NCBI RefSeq assembly: GCF_047948215.1
Contig: NC_134458.1
Span: forward strand, 144,909,036-144,973,035
Reading direction: 5' to 3'
Length of the DNA: 64,000 nt
Source: Lycorma delicatula
Lineage: Eukaryota > Arthropoda > Insecta > Hemiptera > Fulgoridae
Part shown: piece after piece, positions 24,319-34,712 of the stretch
How positions within the stretch are numbered: position 1 is the first letter of the stretch
Layout: the number at the start of each line of letters is the position of its first letter
Notes under the pieces: generated by a model
The model's input: the letters and a program-made list of their open reading frames with translations, nothing else
Databases searched by the model: none
Told to the model about the DNA's origin: nothing
Made by a program: the position numbers and the translations under genes

Positions 24319-25099
24319 AAAAAAAATATCCTAATGGATTAAAAACCCTCCTAGTTATTTGGCTATTATAAAATCTGCTTATTTTTAAAACTGAAGTAAA
24401 TAAAATTATATAAGATATGGCTTGTTGGTCATAAATGACTTGTAGATAGGTTTCAGTTTAAAATCGAGGCTAAAACTGCACGCAAGTCTCTTTAAGAATG
24501 TAGTGAAGCTGATGGTAACATAATATTTTCAGATATGGTGAAGAAAGTTCAGAAATCTATTGCAGACTTTCAGAAATAAAAAATGAAAATTACTCGTATA
24601 ATAAAATTAATAAGGATGAAAATAAATCTAATAAAATAAAGGTCAATTTAATTCATATATATATATATATATATATTTTTTTTAATATTGCATATAGATG
24701 ATAATCCAATAAAGCGAATCGTAGAAAAAACTGGAAACATTGAAGTGATATAGAAATATTATTTTATATTAAACAGTCTGTTACTTAGAATAGCAAGTAT
24801 ATATAAAATAAAAACGTAATTAATCTTAAAACGTTAATACTATTTAATTAAAGCAATATTCAGAGTTAATTTTTCTGTGATTAATTATGTTTATCTTATC
24901 CAGCTCTTGGTGCATAAACGCGTTTATAAAAATTAATATACCACTTGTAGGACTGAAAAACACCTGAATTTAACTGTACTTGGGTAAGTAATTTGTGAGA
25001 TTAAAATCATCTTAATAAGGGGATAACATGAAACCACTTAAATTCATTTTTTTTAGAAAGAATGAATTGAATGCTTATTATTTTTTTAAGTGGTTGTTA
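24319..25099. other. AT-rich DNA with TA microsatellite
   Basis: A TA run lies at about 24656-24676. No gene or recognised element. Confidence 0.5.
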
Positions 25100-25620
25100 C
25101 ATTTGCATAACTAGTGCCTTGGGTCAGATTGTACAAAAATTGTTAGGTTACGGCTACCCACTATACACTAAAAGACATTATTTTACAGAGGTATTCCCGA
25201 AGAATGTACAAAATTTCAGGAAATGTTCTACTGGTGAAAACAAAGAAGAAGGTTTACATAAACATAGGTTCGGAAATGCTTCGTTAGCGAGTGAAAACTG
25301 GCGAAAGATTTCGTACTGATTTCTGCGCCTTCGGTCAAATTAAGCTATACTATAATTTTTGTGACCCAAATTAAGTGAAAAATTTAACAGTTCAACATAA
25401 AATCTTATCGAAAGATTGAAAACAATAGATCGTAGAACTATACTTAGTAGTTTTTGAGAAATTAGGGGCAAAAGATAAATGATTGGGGTTGAAAAATACA
25501 CTGTTTATGTTTGGCGTAAAATAACTTTGGCAATAGTAATAAACATATAAAAATTTTATACACATCTTATCGAGAATTTGAATTTGAATAAAATGATATG
25601 AATAAATTTCACACAAACTA
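25100..25620 (-). repeat. Unclassified repeat C, copy 2
   Basis: Reverse-strand match to 18640-19080 and 26085-26430. On the minus strand it reads GACCGAAGGCGCAGAAATCA, AAATCTTTCGCCAG, CACTCGCTAACGAAGC and TTTCACCAGTAGAACATTTCC. The plus-strand frame at 25071-25319 lies across it and is not a gene. Confidence 0.65.
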
Positions 25621-26084
25621 AAAACAGATATAAGAAATTAAAAGTTTATTGAAAATAAACCGTATAAAAATGTGGAAGATTTTGACTACCTATTAAACTG
25701 AACAAGAGTTTCAATATTAAAAAACAAAAGAATTAGATACATAAAAAAAAAAACAATCAAGATTAAAAAAAAATGGGAACTCAAACAAAACAATAAATCA
25801 ATAAAACAATTTATTACACATCTTTAAAGCTAATTAAAAATTAATTTTATCTAGATTTGATAAGGTAATTTATATCATAAGTTGACAATACTAAGAACTG
25901 ATTCCAACCATTTGGTTTTTGGAATTGCATTTTTTTAAATTACTACATTTAAATAAGTTACTGGAATAATGCGTGTATGTCATTATCTAACAATGCCTTA
26001 TAAATTTTCCATTGAAAAATACACAGACATCATTTTTATTTATGGGTTCTGCAATGAAAACGCACGAACTGCACGACGAGAATA
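25621..26084. other. AT-rich DNA without a recognised gene
   Basis: Nothing recognised. Confidence 0.5.
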
Positions 26085-26430
26085 TAATCAAAGATTTTCG
26101 AATACGAGAACTTTATTTTAGGTCATAGAGTCTTTACTTCGGTGTTCGGGATTTTTTTTTCAGTTTTTCAGACCAGATTTCATATAAAACCTCAAAATTT
26201 ATTCCTTAATTTAGGTCTCAAGAATTATAGTCAAGCTTAATCTTATCGAAGGCGTACAAATTAAGGCATAATCTTTCACCAACCGACACTCGTTAATGAG
26301 ATTATCTGAAACTGTTTGTGTGAACCGTTTTCAATACTTTTACCAGTGGAATATGTCCTAAAATCCTACAAGTCTGCTATTCTTGAATCATTCCGTATAT
26401 CCTGTATGTTTGCAGACATAACTACTGTTA
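26085..26430 (+). repeat. Unclassified repeat C, copy 3
   Basis: Contains TTTCATATAAAACC, TCGAAGGCGTACAAATTAAGG, CATAATCTTTCACC, GACACTCG and ACCAGTGGAATATGTCCT, the same ordered blocks as copy 1. Confidence 0.65.
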
Positions 26431-26447
26431 AGTATTAATTTTTTTTA

Positions 26448-26625
26448 GCCGGTCTCCGTAGCGCGAGTGGTAGGGTCTCGACCTTTCATCCGGAGGTCCC
26501 GGGTTCGAAGGAATCCCGGTCAGGCATGGCACTTTCACACACGCTACAAAAATTGTCATTCATCTCATTTTCTGAAGCAATACCTAACGGTGGTCCCGGA
26601 GGTAAAAAAAACAAAAAAAAAAAAC
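26448..26625 (+). mobile_element. tRNA-derived SINE, family 2
   Basis: The head GCCGGTCTCCGTAGCGCGAG has an A-box-like GCGCGAGTGGTAGGGT and a B-box-like GGTTCGA followed by AATCC, here interrupted by a short insertion. The body follows: CACACACGCTACAAA, CATTCATCTCAT, CCTAACGGTGGTCCCGGAGG, then an A-rich tail. A cleaner copy lies at 61485. The RNA polymerase III promoter is probably damaged by the insertion in the T-loop. Confidence 0.85.
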
Positions 26626-27182
26626 ATTGCACTCCCTCATGGTTATTTTCATAATTTAATTTTTATTTTAATCATATCGCTTATTTTGAAATAATTAAAT
26701 TTTTACAGGGGAGAAAAAATAATTAATATCATCACAATATTTCATTATATAGTCCTCCCATATTAGATTTATTAAAATTATTAGCAGCTGAAATTTTTTT
26801 ATAGCCTAATATGATTTTCTTTTTAATTTTAGACATATGCATCTATATATGTACATTTTTTAATCAAGTTGAAATAAATGAAAAAGTAAAGGAATAAATT
26901 ATCTACTTTAAGTTGAACTATATACTTTATACGGGTAAATTTAAAATCAAAACTCCACTTACTTTATTAAAAGAATCCGATTATAAGATAAGCTTAAGGT
27001 TAGAAACTTGTGTATTGAAAAAAGTATTCTAGAGAAAGAAGGTAATGTATTCAGCGTTGATTAGCCTTTATAATTTTCTTAAAATTTTTCTTGAATATCA
27101 TAATGCATAATCACTCTATAACAATATAAAAATAATAATAATAATAACAAACAAAAATATTTTCAGGTTGCGTACTGTATTT
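26626..27182. other. AT-rich DNA without a recognised gene
   Basis: A short AAT repeat near 27130 lies just before the hAT element. Nothing else recognised. Confidence 0.5.
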
Positions 27183-27190
27183 GTCTAAAA

Positions 27191-28054
27191 CAGCGTTTCT
27201 CAACCTGTGGGTCGCGATCCCCACTGGGATCGTTGTGATATGAAAGTGGGGTCACGAAATTAGCCTACAACTTTACACGTAAACAATAATTAAATCATTT
27301 TATGATAAAAAAAATCAATTATTATAAACATTCTACGTACATTTATAAGTACACATGTAAATAAAATAGATTAATGAGATGGTTGCGTTTGGTTTTCATT
27401 TAAAAGTTTCTCCATACATGGATCTACATTACAAACACAAAATTAACTGTTGTCAAGTGATAAAAGACATTTCTTATATTTATTTTTTAGCGCAAACATA
27501 GACGAAAACCCTTTTCACAGAGTTAAGACGCGGCGAAAGGGATTAATATTTTCAATGCTTCTGTGACTAAATTTCCATATTCCCTTAGACGAGGAAGCCA
27601 AAACTTATTTAAATGTTCAGATGGGAATAGCAATTGTAACGTTTTATCGGCAGACATTTTGATGAGCGGCCCGTGAATTTCAACTGGTAACTTAGCAGCT
27701 GCTACAACGTTTTCACTAAATGGATTCTACAACCATCTCTTAGAGAAATCAATTTTATCTTCTGGGATATACTCCGCCAACTGAATTTCTTTTACCTTGG
27801 AACATGACGCTCTCACAGGGAATATTATGCAAGCATACTAAATTACAATGAGAACGTAAACATCAAGTTGGAATTTGTAAATTGCTCATATTTGTACACT
27901 TCATACACGCATGTTCATACCCGTCGCTATTAACGCAGCCAAATAGTTTTAACTAGGTTTCATTGGGTTGGGATTGGAGTGTCACGAAATATTCATTATA
28001 CATTTTTTATTTACTTTTTGGGGATCGTGGAGCTAAAAAGGTTGAAAATCACTT
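27191..28054 (-). mobile_element. Internally deleted hAT element, copy B, with 8-bp TSD
   Basis: An 864-bp element. The flanks 27183-27190 and 28055-28062 are identical 8-mers (GTCTAAAA), the TSD size typical of hAT elements. The left end starts CAGCGTTTCTCAACCTG and the right end, read inward, starts AAGTGATTTTCAACCT, a terminal inverted repeat with about 11 of 16 matches. Subterminal GGTCGCGATCCC text is also typical of the group. On the minus strand it holds the same C-terminal transposase remnant as copy A, broken by several indels (LREYGN.VTEALKILIPFA near 27510-27590), and the same missing part upstream. It cannot be autonomous. Confidence 0.9.
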
Positions 28055-28062
28055 GTCTAAAA

Positions 28063-29534
28063 TAACTCTTACACTGACTGAAATGAGTTTTTGAAATAAA
28101 TATACTACTGAACTATCAAACGGACTTTCTTTACAACAAAAGGATTACAAAAATCGTTTTATTTGATCGTTAAGTAAATACATATATATAAATTTTAACT
28201 TATATACTTTTTTATATGTATTTATACTTTTTGGCTCATATACGTTGATAGCTCTGTTTAAATAAAGGGTTAATTTAAAAAATGTTATTTGAAGATGTAC
28301 TTTTATATTTTTTTTTGTAAAGTAAGGATTGGATATTTTCAATTAAAAAAAAAAGATTTATCTAGAACAGAATGCTGGAAATAATTACTCTACAGATTCT
28401 ATTAAAAATATCGTATTCCCAAATGTTTAAATAGTAATTAACAAGCAAAATAACTGAAGTATATTAATGTATCTCAATTGATTGAAAATGCGGTACGATA
28501 ACAGTCAAGAATGTAATAAACAGAAGAAATTGTAACAGGTTTCATTATTTTATTATTATTTTTATATTCTGTTTCGAAAACAATTTCTATTTTACTTTTC
28601 TACTTGCACTGCAATTGGAAAGGTACGGCGTTATAAATGAAATGATAGCGTGAGGTTGAAGTCCGATTAGGGATGTGATCGAAAATGTGGTTGTTCTATG
28701 TGTATTCCCTTTGGAACTAACAGGGTCGTCTTTTCACTTGGGTTCTGTCTCATTTTCTCTTTTTCTTATATCACTTTTCCTTTTTCCTTTCAACATTCCT
28801 TTTCCTATCAACTAATAATATTTCTTTGTCTTTTTTACAGTCATCTTCTTATCTATTCTTTCTCAACCACCATTTATTTTTCTACCCTTTATTCTTTCTT
28901 ATTTTATTTCAACCGAACCAAATGTATTTCTGCTATTTCCTTCAGTTTCTCAATCTATATTTAGTCTTTATGCAAGTGATTTCTACGTGTGTTAGTTTGT
29001 ATTTACTAATAGATACATTCACAAACACACACACACACACACACACACACGCACGCACGCACACACTACAGAAGAATGATATCCTGTTATTTGGACTCGC
29101 ATACAAGTCCATCATAAGCACAATAGTAAAAATGAAACACTCCTTTTTTATAAAACTGGATTACAAAGAATAAAACTGCGAACGGAAAAAATATTAATCT
29201 GAAGAAAAATTCTTGTATTTATGTTAACTTTAATTTTAAATTAAACATTTTTATCAGTTTTTATCAAATTTTACTTTCCCAGAGAATATAGCTAAGAACA
29301 GCTATATTAAGGAAAAAGTAGGGGTTACAGCATCAAAAATGGGGTATCCAGTTTTTCAAAGCTTTACATTTTTGGGTCCAACTAGTTTATATATATAAAT
29401 AAAAGACAATCTTCATTTTGTGCGAGTCCTAATTACTCAAAAACTACTATACCGATTTCGCTGAAAATTTCACAATTTATTATTATTTGTCCTTGTGTTT
29501 ATAGTTTCATAATATTTAATAATATAACATTTTT
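28063..29534. other. AT-rich DNA with pyrimidine tract and CA microsatellite
   Basis: About 28740-28960 is strongly pyrimidine-biased on the plus strand, and the open frames over it are phenylalanine/serine/leucine-rich artefacts. A CA microsatellite spans about 29021-29067. Near 29400-29470 is text of the type CAAAAACTACTATACCGATTTCG, common in insect repeat tails; I cannot assign it. Confidence 0.45.
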
Positions 29535-29690
29535 TTCTTTTTTATTTAGCTTATGGAACCACCGTAAGGTATTACTTCAGAGGATGAATGAGGATGATAT
29601 AAATGAATGTAAATGAAGTGTAGTCTTGTACAGTCTCAGGTCGACCGTTTCTGAGGTGTGTGGTTAATTGAAACCCAGCCATTAAGCATA
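29535..29690 (-). mobile_element. SINE family 1, 5'-truncated copy
   Basis: The minus strand carries only the 3' half of the family (GGTTAATTGAAAC-type text upstream, then CTGTACAAGACTACACTTCA, and an end near CCGTAAGGTATTAC on the plus strand). The tRNA-like head is missing beyond about 29690, as expected for 5' truncation during reverse transcription. Confidence 0.75.
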
Positions 29691-30000
29691 ATATTTAATC
29701 AAATAATAACTGCCTGAGGAATTCGATATGGGCATAGACAATGAAAATCGATATAAACGATATCTCTCGATATATACAATGACGTTAAATTTAATAAAAT
29801 AAGTTTTATTAAAACTAATAAGTTTTAGTTATTTATTTATAAGTGTTTTTTTTTAATGATTTACATATAGTAATTGTGAGATATGAACTGTGGTAAACAT
29901 TCTGGCAATAGCAAGCCATTGCCGGGCCCACTAGTCTAGAATAAAAAGACATATGTATGTATGTGCGTACGAAAGTGTCTCGCGCTGCTTTTGGCCTGAT

Positions 30001-30098
30001 GTCTCTGGATTGACAATTTTCTTCATAGGCATTAAGAGAAAAATGTAGTGTCTCAGGATTGACGATTTTCTTCATAGGCATTAAGAGAAAAATGTATT
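30001..30098. repeat. 49-bp tandem duplication
   Basis: Units 30001-30049 and 30050-30098 differ at only three positions (for example GTCTCTGGATTGACA against GTCTCAGGATTGACG). The high identity indicates a recent local duplication. Confidence 0.9.
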
Positions 30099-30964
30099 AC
30101 AGGAAATTTGATAACAATAATGCATATGTAAATAAAATTTAAAAAAATTCAAAAAAATCAATCTAACTCTTAAGAATGAAATATATATTTTTTCCTTGCT
30201 CCATCTCCAGTTTAAATATTTTTCAAACATTTTTTGAAAGTTTATACTTCATATACAATAATATCAAGAAATATCTGCAATTTTTTTTTTAAATTATAGA
30301 CCCCGAACCTAAAATATCGAAATGTTTTTTGGAATTATTTTATTATTTTATCTTCTATTGATAGGGGGTGTTAGATTTTGAGAAAACTTTACTTAAGCTA
30401 ATTTGTTAAGTTTAACCTTCAAATTAATATTTTTAGAGATTTTATTTCTAATTTTATCCCCAACTCTAAAAAATATAATTTTCTGGTTTTTTCTTAGACT
30501 CTATCTCTTTCAATTTTTATTATTAAATTTTTTTTGACACTTTAAGGGAAATTAAAATTTAAGTTGTTTGATCCTATAACAAAGCCTAGACCCAAAGAAA
30601 GAGAAATTATTTGCATTACTATCATTCGCTGTACTTAATTTTTCCACATTTTTAAGAAATCATTTTTAAATCTATTTTTTTTTTTCGTTAAGGATCACTT
30701 CTTTATAAAAAAAGATTTAAAATAATTGCCTATTCACATTTAAGAGAGTCCCAAAATTCTTTCTTTTTTATGTTTATCTGAATTTGAATATTATGATGCT
30801 TAAATCTTATTTTGGTAATCACATTAATCAATAAAAAAGCCCCTTTGGTAGAGGAGCCCAATTTTTTTTTTTTTACTTTTTTTAATACAGTTATTTTGAA
30901 AATGTAAATGAGATGATTTTGAAAGATTGAATTGCAAAAGTTTTGCAATCAAAAGCTATGGAGG

Positions 30965-30998
30965 TATTGTATGACTTGACCGGCGTAGTCATGCAATA
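30965..30998. repeat. Imperfect 12-bp hairpin
   Basis: TATTGTATGACT and AGTCATGCAATA pair with one G-T wobble around a 10-nt GC-rich loop. It could be the core of a small palindromic element; no TSD was found. Confidence 0.5.
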
Positions 30999-32124
30999 TT
31001 TTGTCAGCTTTTTTAACAATTTTTTCAGTACATTAATATAACCCAGTTGGTTGGGAATATTGTACAATAACAGTAAAATTCACATTGATAAATATAATTT
31101 TTTTTGTCGAATTTTTGTAACCGATAATTTATAGTGATATCCATTGAAAAAAATTAATCAATCAACATGGAGCTTCGTTTTGCACTGTATTTAATTTTAT
31201 ACTAGCTTTTTTTATTTTGGTTTGTTCAAAGAAAAAAAGAGGAATGGAAATAATAAAAATTGGGTTCCATCGCAAATTTCAGTTTAGTCAGTCATGTTCC
31301 TTTTTTCATTACATATGAAACATACTCATACATGACGTATACTTAGCATATTGACGGGTAGCGTGACTGTTTACGATAAATAAATAAATTTTATTATTCA
31401 TCTAAATTATTGAAAAATATTAAGCGTTATTAAGAGGTTTTCTTTTTAATCATTAATCCAGTACTAATATAATTCAAAATATAATCGAATTTTTGCATAT
31501 TAGGTTGAATGCATGGATCTTCTACGCAGCAAAATTATTATCTTTTTACAACATTCAGTCTTTTACAAATATCCTTTGTATAAATTTTTTAATTAAATTA
31601 GTAATGTATTGTAGTTTATAATTAATTAGATGTTTTGCGATCAAATTTTATTAGGTATGTAGACCTGTAGGTTCTTATTGTGTATTATACTTATAGATCA
31701 TCGGAACTATGAAAAGATTAATACTTAGATTGAAGAGAGCTCGTTTTATGTTCTTTTAATAACGCGAAATATAAATTATTTTCTTTTAGTTTCCTTCTAA
31801 AAAAGAAAATATCTAACTTCATGTTACCGTTTATTATATTTATTTGGTTAATCTGAAACTGCATTTAATGACTGAAGAAAATATAATTGCATTTTTTTAA
31901 ATTAAAAACATAATATACACACACAAATTAAACAATCTATGAAAATAAAAGTTAATATTTAAATTAATAGTAAATTTTGCTTTCATTAAATATTTATATT
32001 TTAAAAATATCAGTATACTTTTTTCTGAACTTTCCGAATTAAATGCAATTACCAATATTATGAAGTATTATCACTACATATATCAATTAATTATGTGAAT
32101 TCTGAATCATAAAAATTTTTTGTG

Positions 32125-32445
32125 TATCAAATTACATTTAAAATCAGTTTCGTATGTAGAAACCATAAGAAAATTTCATCACAATAATCAATTGGAAAGG
32201 AGTTTCCTTGAAACATCCTTATTAAATACAATCTAGAAACATCAATAGTAAGCCAAAGATAGCATATACAGTGATGAAGTCTAGACAACTAGGTACTAGA
32301 ATCCGGAAAAATCCACTAATACAAATAAAACCACAGGGTAAAAGAAAACGTAACATAAAAACAAATGACTCCAGATGTGTAAAAAAATATAAACATAAAT
32401 ACTTAGATCAGGAATCACTTTTAGGTTCGTAGGTCTAATACATGT
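32125..32445 (-). repeat. Repeat D copy, probable 3' side of the Jockey fragment
   Basis: Continuous with the Jockey fragment once the SINE at 32460-32743 is removed. It shares ATCAGTTTC...AGAAACCATAA and CAATAATCA...GGAGTTTCC with 10.85-10.95 kb. If both are Jockey 3' untranslated sequence, the copy at 10.8 kb is a second, 5'-truncated Jockey end. Confidence 0.45.
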
Positions 32446-32459
32446 AGCCGCTTTAACCA

Positions 32460-32743
32460 GCGTCTTTTTATTTTTCCTATTTAGCCTCCAGGAATTACCG
32501 TTCAGGTATTATTTCAGAGGATGAATGAGGATGATATGTATGAGTATAAGAGAATTTTAGTCTTGTACAGTTTCAGTTCCACCATTCCTGAGATGTGTGG
32601 TTAACTGAAACCCAACAACCAAAGAACACCGGTATCCACTATCTAGTATTAAAATCCGTATAAAAGTAACTTGAATGCTGGAACTCTCGACTTCAAAATT
32701 ATCTGATTTGGGAAGACCACTAGACCAACCCGGTGGGTTTTGA
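32460..32743 (-). mobile_element. SINE family 1, full copy with 14-bp TSD
   Basis: Exact 14-bp target-site duplication AGCCGCTTTAACCA at 32446-32459 and 32744-32757 fixes the ends. On the minus strand it runs from AAAACCCACCGGGTTGGTCT through the tRNA-like head, GATAGTGGATACCGGTGTTC and GGTTGGGTTTCAGTTAACC to an AAAAATAAAAAGACGC tail. This is the best-defined copy in the window and sits in sequence probably belonging to the 3' end of the neighbouring Jockey fragment. Confidence 0.92.
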
Positions 32744-32757
32744 AGCCGCTTTAACCA

Positions 32758-33890
32758 CCTAACATCTTCGCCACTGCTAAAAGGTTAACAGCTAGAAGGT
32801 TCAAAGGTTCATGTGGTCATTAATTTGTATTTTGTACTCGTTTGCCAATCGATCGAATTCTTCCCGAACGTACGGTAACTCTAAGTAGCCATGAATTTCG
32901 GTGTTCCGGAGAACCATGGATCCTGCAATATGCATCTCACAAATTTACTCTGGAAGCGCTGAAAATAAACTCTATTACTTGCCTTACCGCAAAGCTGGAT
33001 TCCATATCTCCAAATTGGTTTTAGGATTACCTCGTATAATACTAGCTTGTGAGATACGGAAAATTGAGATTTCCTGCCTATTAACTAGTATAGCTTCTTA
33101 AATATTATTTCTATCTGTTTCCTCTTTTCTTCAATACGAACCTTCCATGGTAAACAACAATCTAGGTAAACACCCAAATACCGTAAACTCTCAGCTGACA
33201 AGTTAACTCCCATATAAATTGATTTCTGGGCAGTCACTCCTTCTCATCAAATGTCATATGAGTATACTTTTCTTGATTTACCTGTATTTTTAATTTCCTC
33301 AACCACCACCATCACAGAAGGTCTAATTCCTATTGCAACTTAGCCAAACAAGGTTTGAGTTGGATTATCATAGATAGCCATGATGCCACGTCAGGCAAAC
33401 AATGCAATAGTGGTATCGTCTGTAACCGGAATTTCCGTAGTGATGACGGAGTAAAGGAAAGGCCTCAATACTGAGTTTTCGGGAACACCCCAGGAAGTGT
33501 CAAAGAAATCAGGTAATGTATCCTTATACTTAATCTGAGAAAAACGTCCGTCCAAGTAACTACGTAATATCAGACGAAATTGTTGAGGTAGACTCGTTTT
33601 AATCTTTACAGCAGACCAAGTAGCTAGACCCTTATCGAACGCTTGCTGGACATCTAGAAAGTCAACAGAACAAAATTTTCTTCCTGTAAGCATTTGGTAA
33701 TAACACGAATGATCCTGTGTATCTGCTCAAAGGTGGAATGAGCACCACGGAAACAGAATTGGTGGTCACCATTAACTTGCCTACTCTAAAACTGGCCACA
33801 ATCTCCGAAGGAATTGCCTTTTGAATACTTGTATCAATCATATAATCAATGAAAAGCATCTTTTCTTTTTTATTATCATTCATTTCACTA
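32758..33890 (-). pseudogene. Jockey-type LINE, reverse transcriptase to C-terminus (decayed)
   Basis: On the minus strand, translation gives HQFCFRGAHSTFEQIHRIIR near 33780-33710, then FLDVQQAFDKG near 33665 (RT palm motif A), SLPQQFRLILRSYLDGRF near 33600-33540, GVPENSVLRPFLYSV near 33490-33445 (usually GVPQGSVLGP, so key glycines are lost), and a damaged TIALFA in place of the ADD segment near 33400. Downstream, in other frames, come YLGVYLD near 33180, RKQIEIIFKKLY.LVGRKS near 33100 and LKPIWRYGIQLCG near 33010. This order is that of Jockey-clade elements. The N-terminal endonuclease is absent. The 3' side may extend through the SINE to about 32130. Confidence 0.85.
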
Positions 33891-34712
33891 ATTTAATTGT
33901 TCATTCGTTCCAGCGCTAATTTTTTAATAATTTAAAGCATTCGTTGTCATTAAATTTTTCATGCTATAATAAAAAAATATTAGGTGTCATTACTGTAACG
34001 ATACAGGAAACAACCTGTGAGTTGATAGAAGATAATCTCACAACAGATATTAGTCACGGAAGAATAAAAAAATGCTTTTTTCAGTAGTAATAAACATTCT
34101 ACATTAGGCATACTAGAAAAAGTGAGGCGTAAAATGAGTTCTCATTGCCTTCTTCATCTAGGTTATGCACTTTGTGTATAACAGTATTGCAAGCCCACCA
34201 AAATCCACATGATGTTTTGCTATGAAAGTGAAATTATCATTTTATTTATAGCTGAAATTAGTGAACATTACTGTCATAAAAAACGACTCTGATTGGTGTA
34301 TCTTGTACTTCACATGATTTACGTGCGTCAGATTTTTATGAATGGCTGAGATAGATACTGAAAAGCAACGTTTCAGTAAGAAATACAATGTCTTCAATCC
34401 TTAAGGCGATCCTTTATTTTTACATATTAGGATACTTTATGTTAAATATTCATTTATAATTAGATAGCAATGAATACCGAACAATCATTATAAATTTGTA
34501 TTTTTTCAGGATTTTTTTAAAAGTAGATTTAGGAAAATCGTTACAGCCGCTCTGAAATTAAAGGTGGAAAAATAAGCTAGTGATTTATGATTATTAAAGT
34601 CCTGAAATATGCATATTTAAATTAGGTTTTAGGAAATGGTAAATATTATCAAAATATTTTTAAAACACCTGTGTTATATTTTAACAAAAATTGCATCATT
34701 ATTTGATTTTTG
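33891..34712. other. AT-rich DNA without a recognised gene
   Basis: Nothing recognised. Part of 34080-34400 is slightly less AT-rich but lacks an open frame. Confidence 0.5.

Larger units (their letters stand above)
29691..32124. other. AT-rich DNA with a 49-bp tandem duplication and a hairpin
   Basis: Contains the tandem repeat at 30001-30098 and the imperfect hairpin at 30965-30998. Minus-strand frames at 29833-30081 and 30730-30948 show no domain. Otherwise nothing is recognised. Confidence 0.45.

Noticed and set aside
26448..26530. tRNA gene candidates at the heads of the family 2 SINEs (also 61485 and 1157 minus)
   Set aside because: Only the A and B boxes and T-arm are tRNA-like. No convincing anticodon arm, and each is followed by the same SINE body and A-rich tail.
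29021..29067. CA and other microsatellites considered as CRISPR-like arrays
   Set aside because: Simple dinucleotide repeats without spacers; the organism is eukaryotic.
28698..29173. Two overlapping frames of 88 and 115 codons rich in F, S and L
   Set aside because: Produced by the pyrimidine tract and the CA microsatellite; they suggest membrane helices only because of base composition.
32842..33101. Plus-strand frames of about 60 codons
   Set aside because: Antisense shadows of the Jockey C-terminal region.
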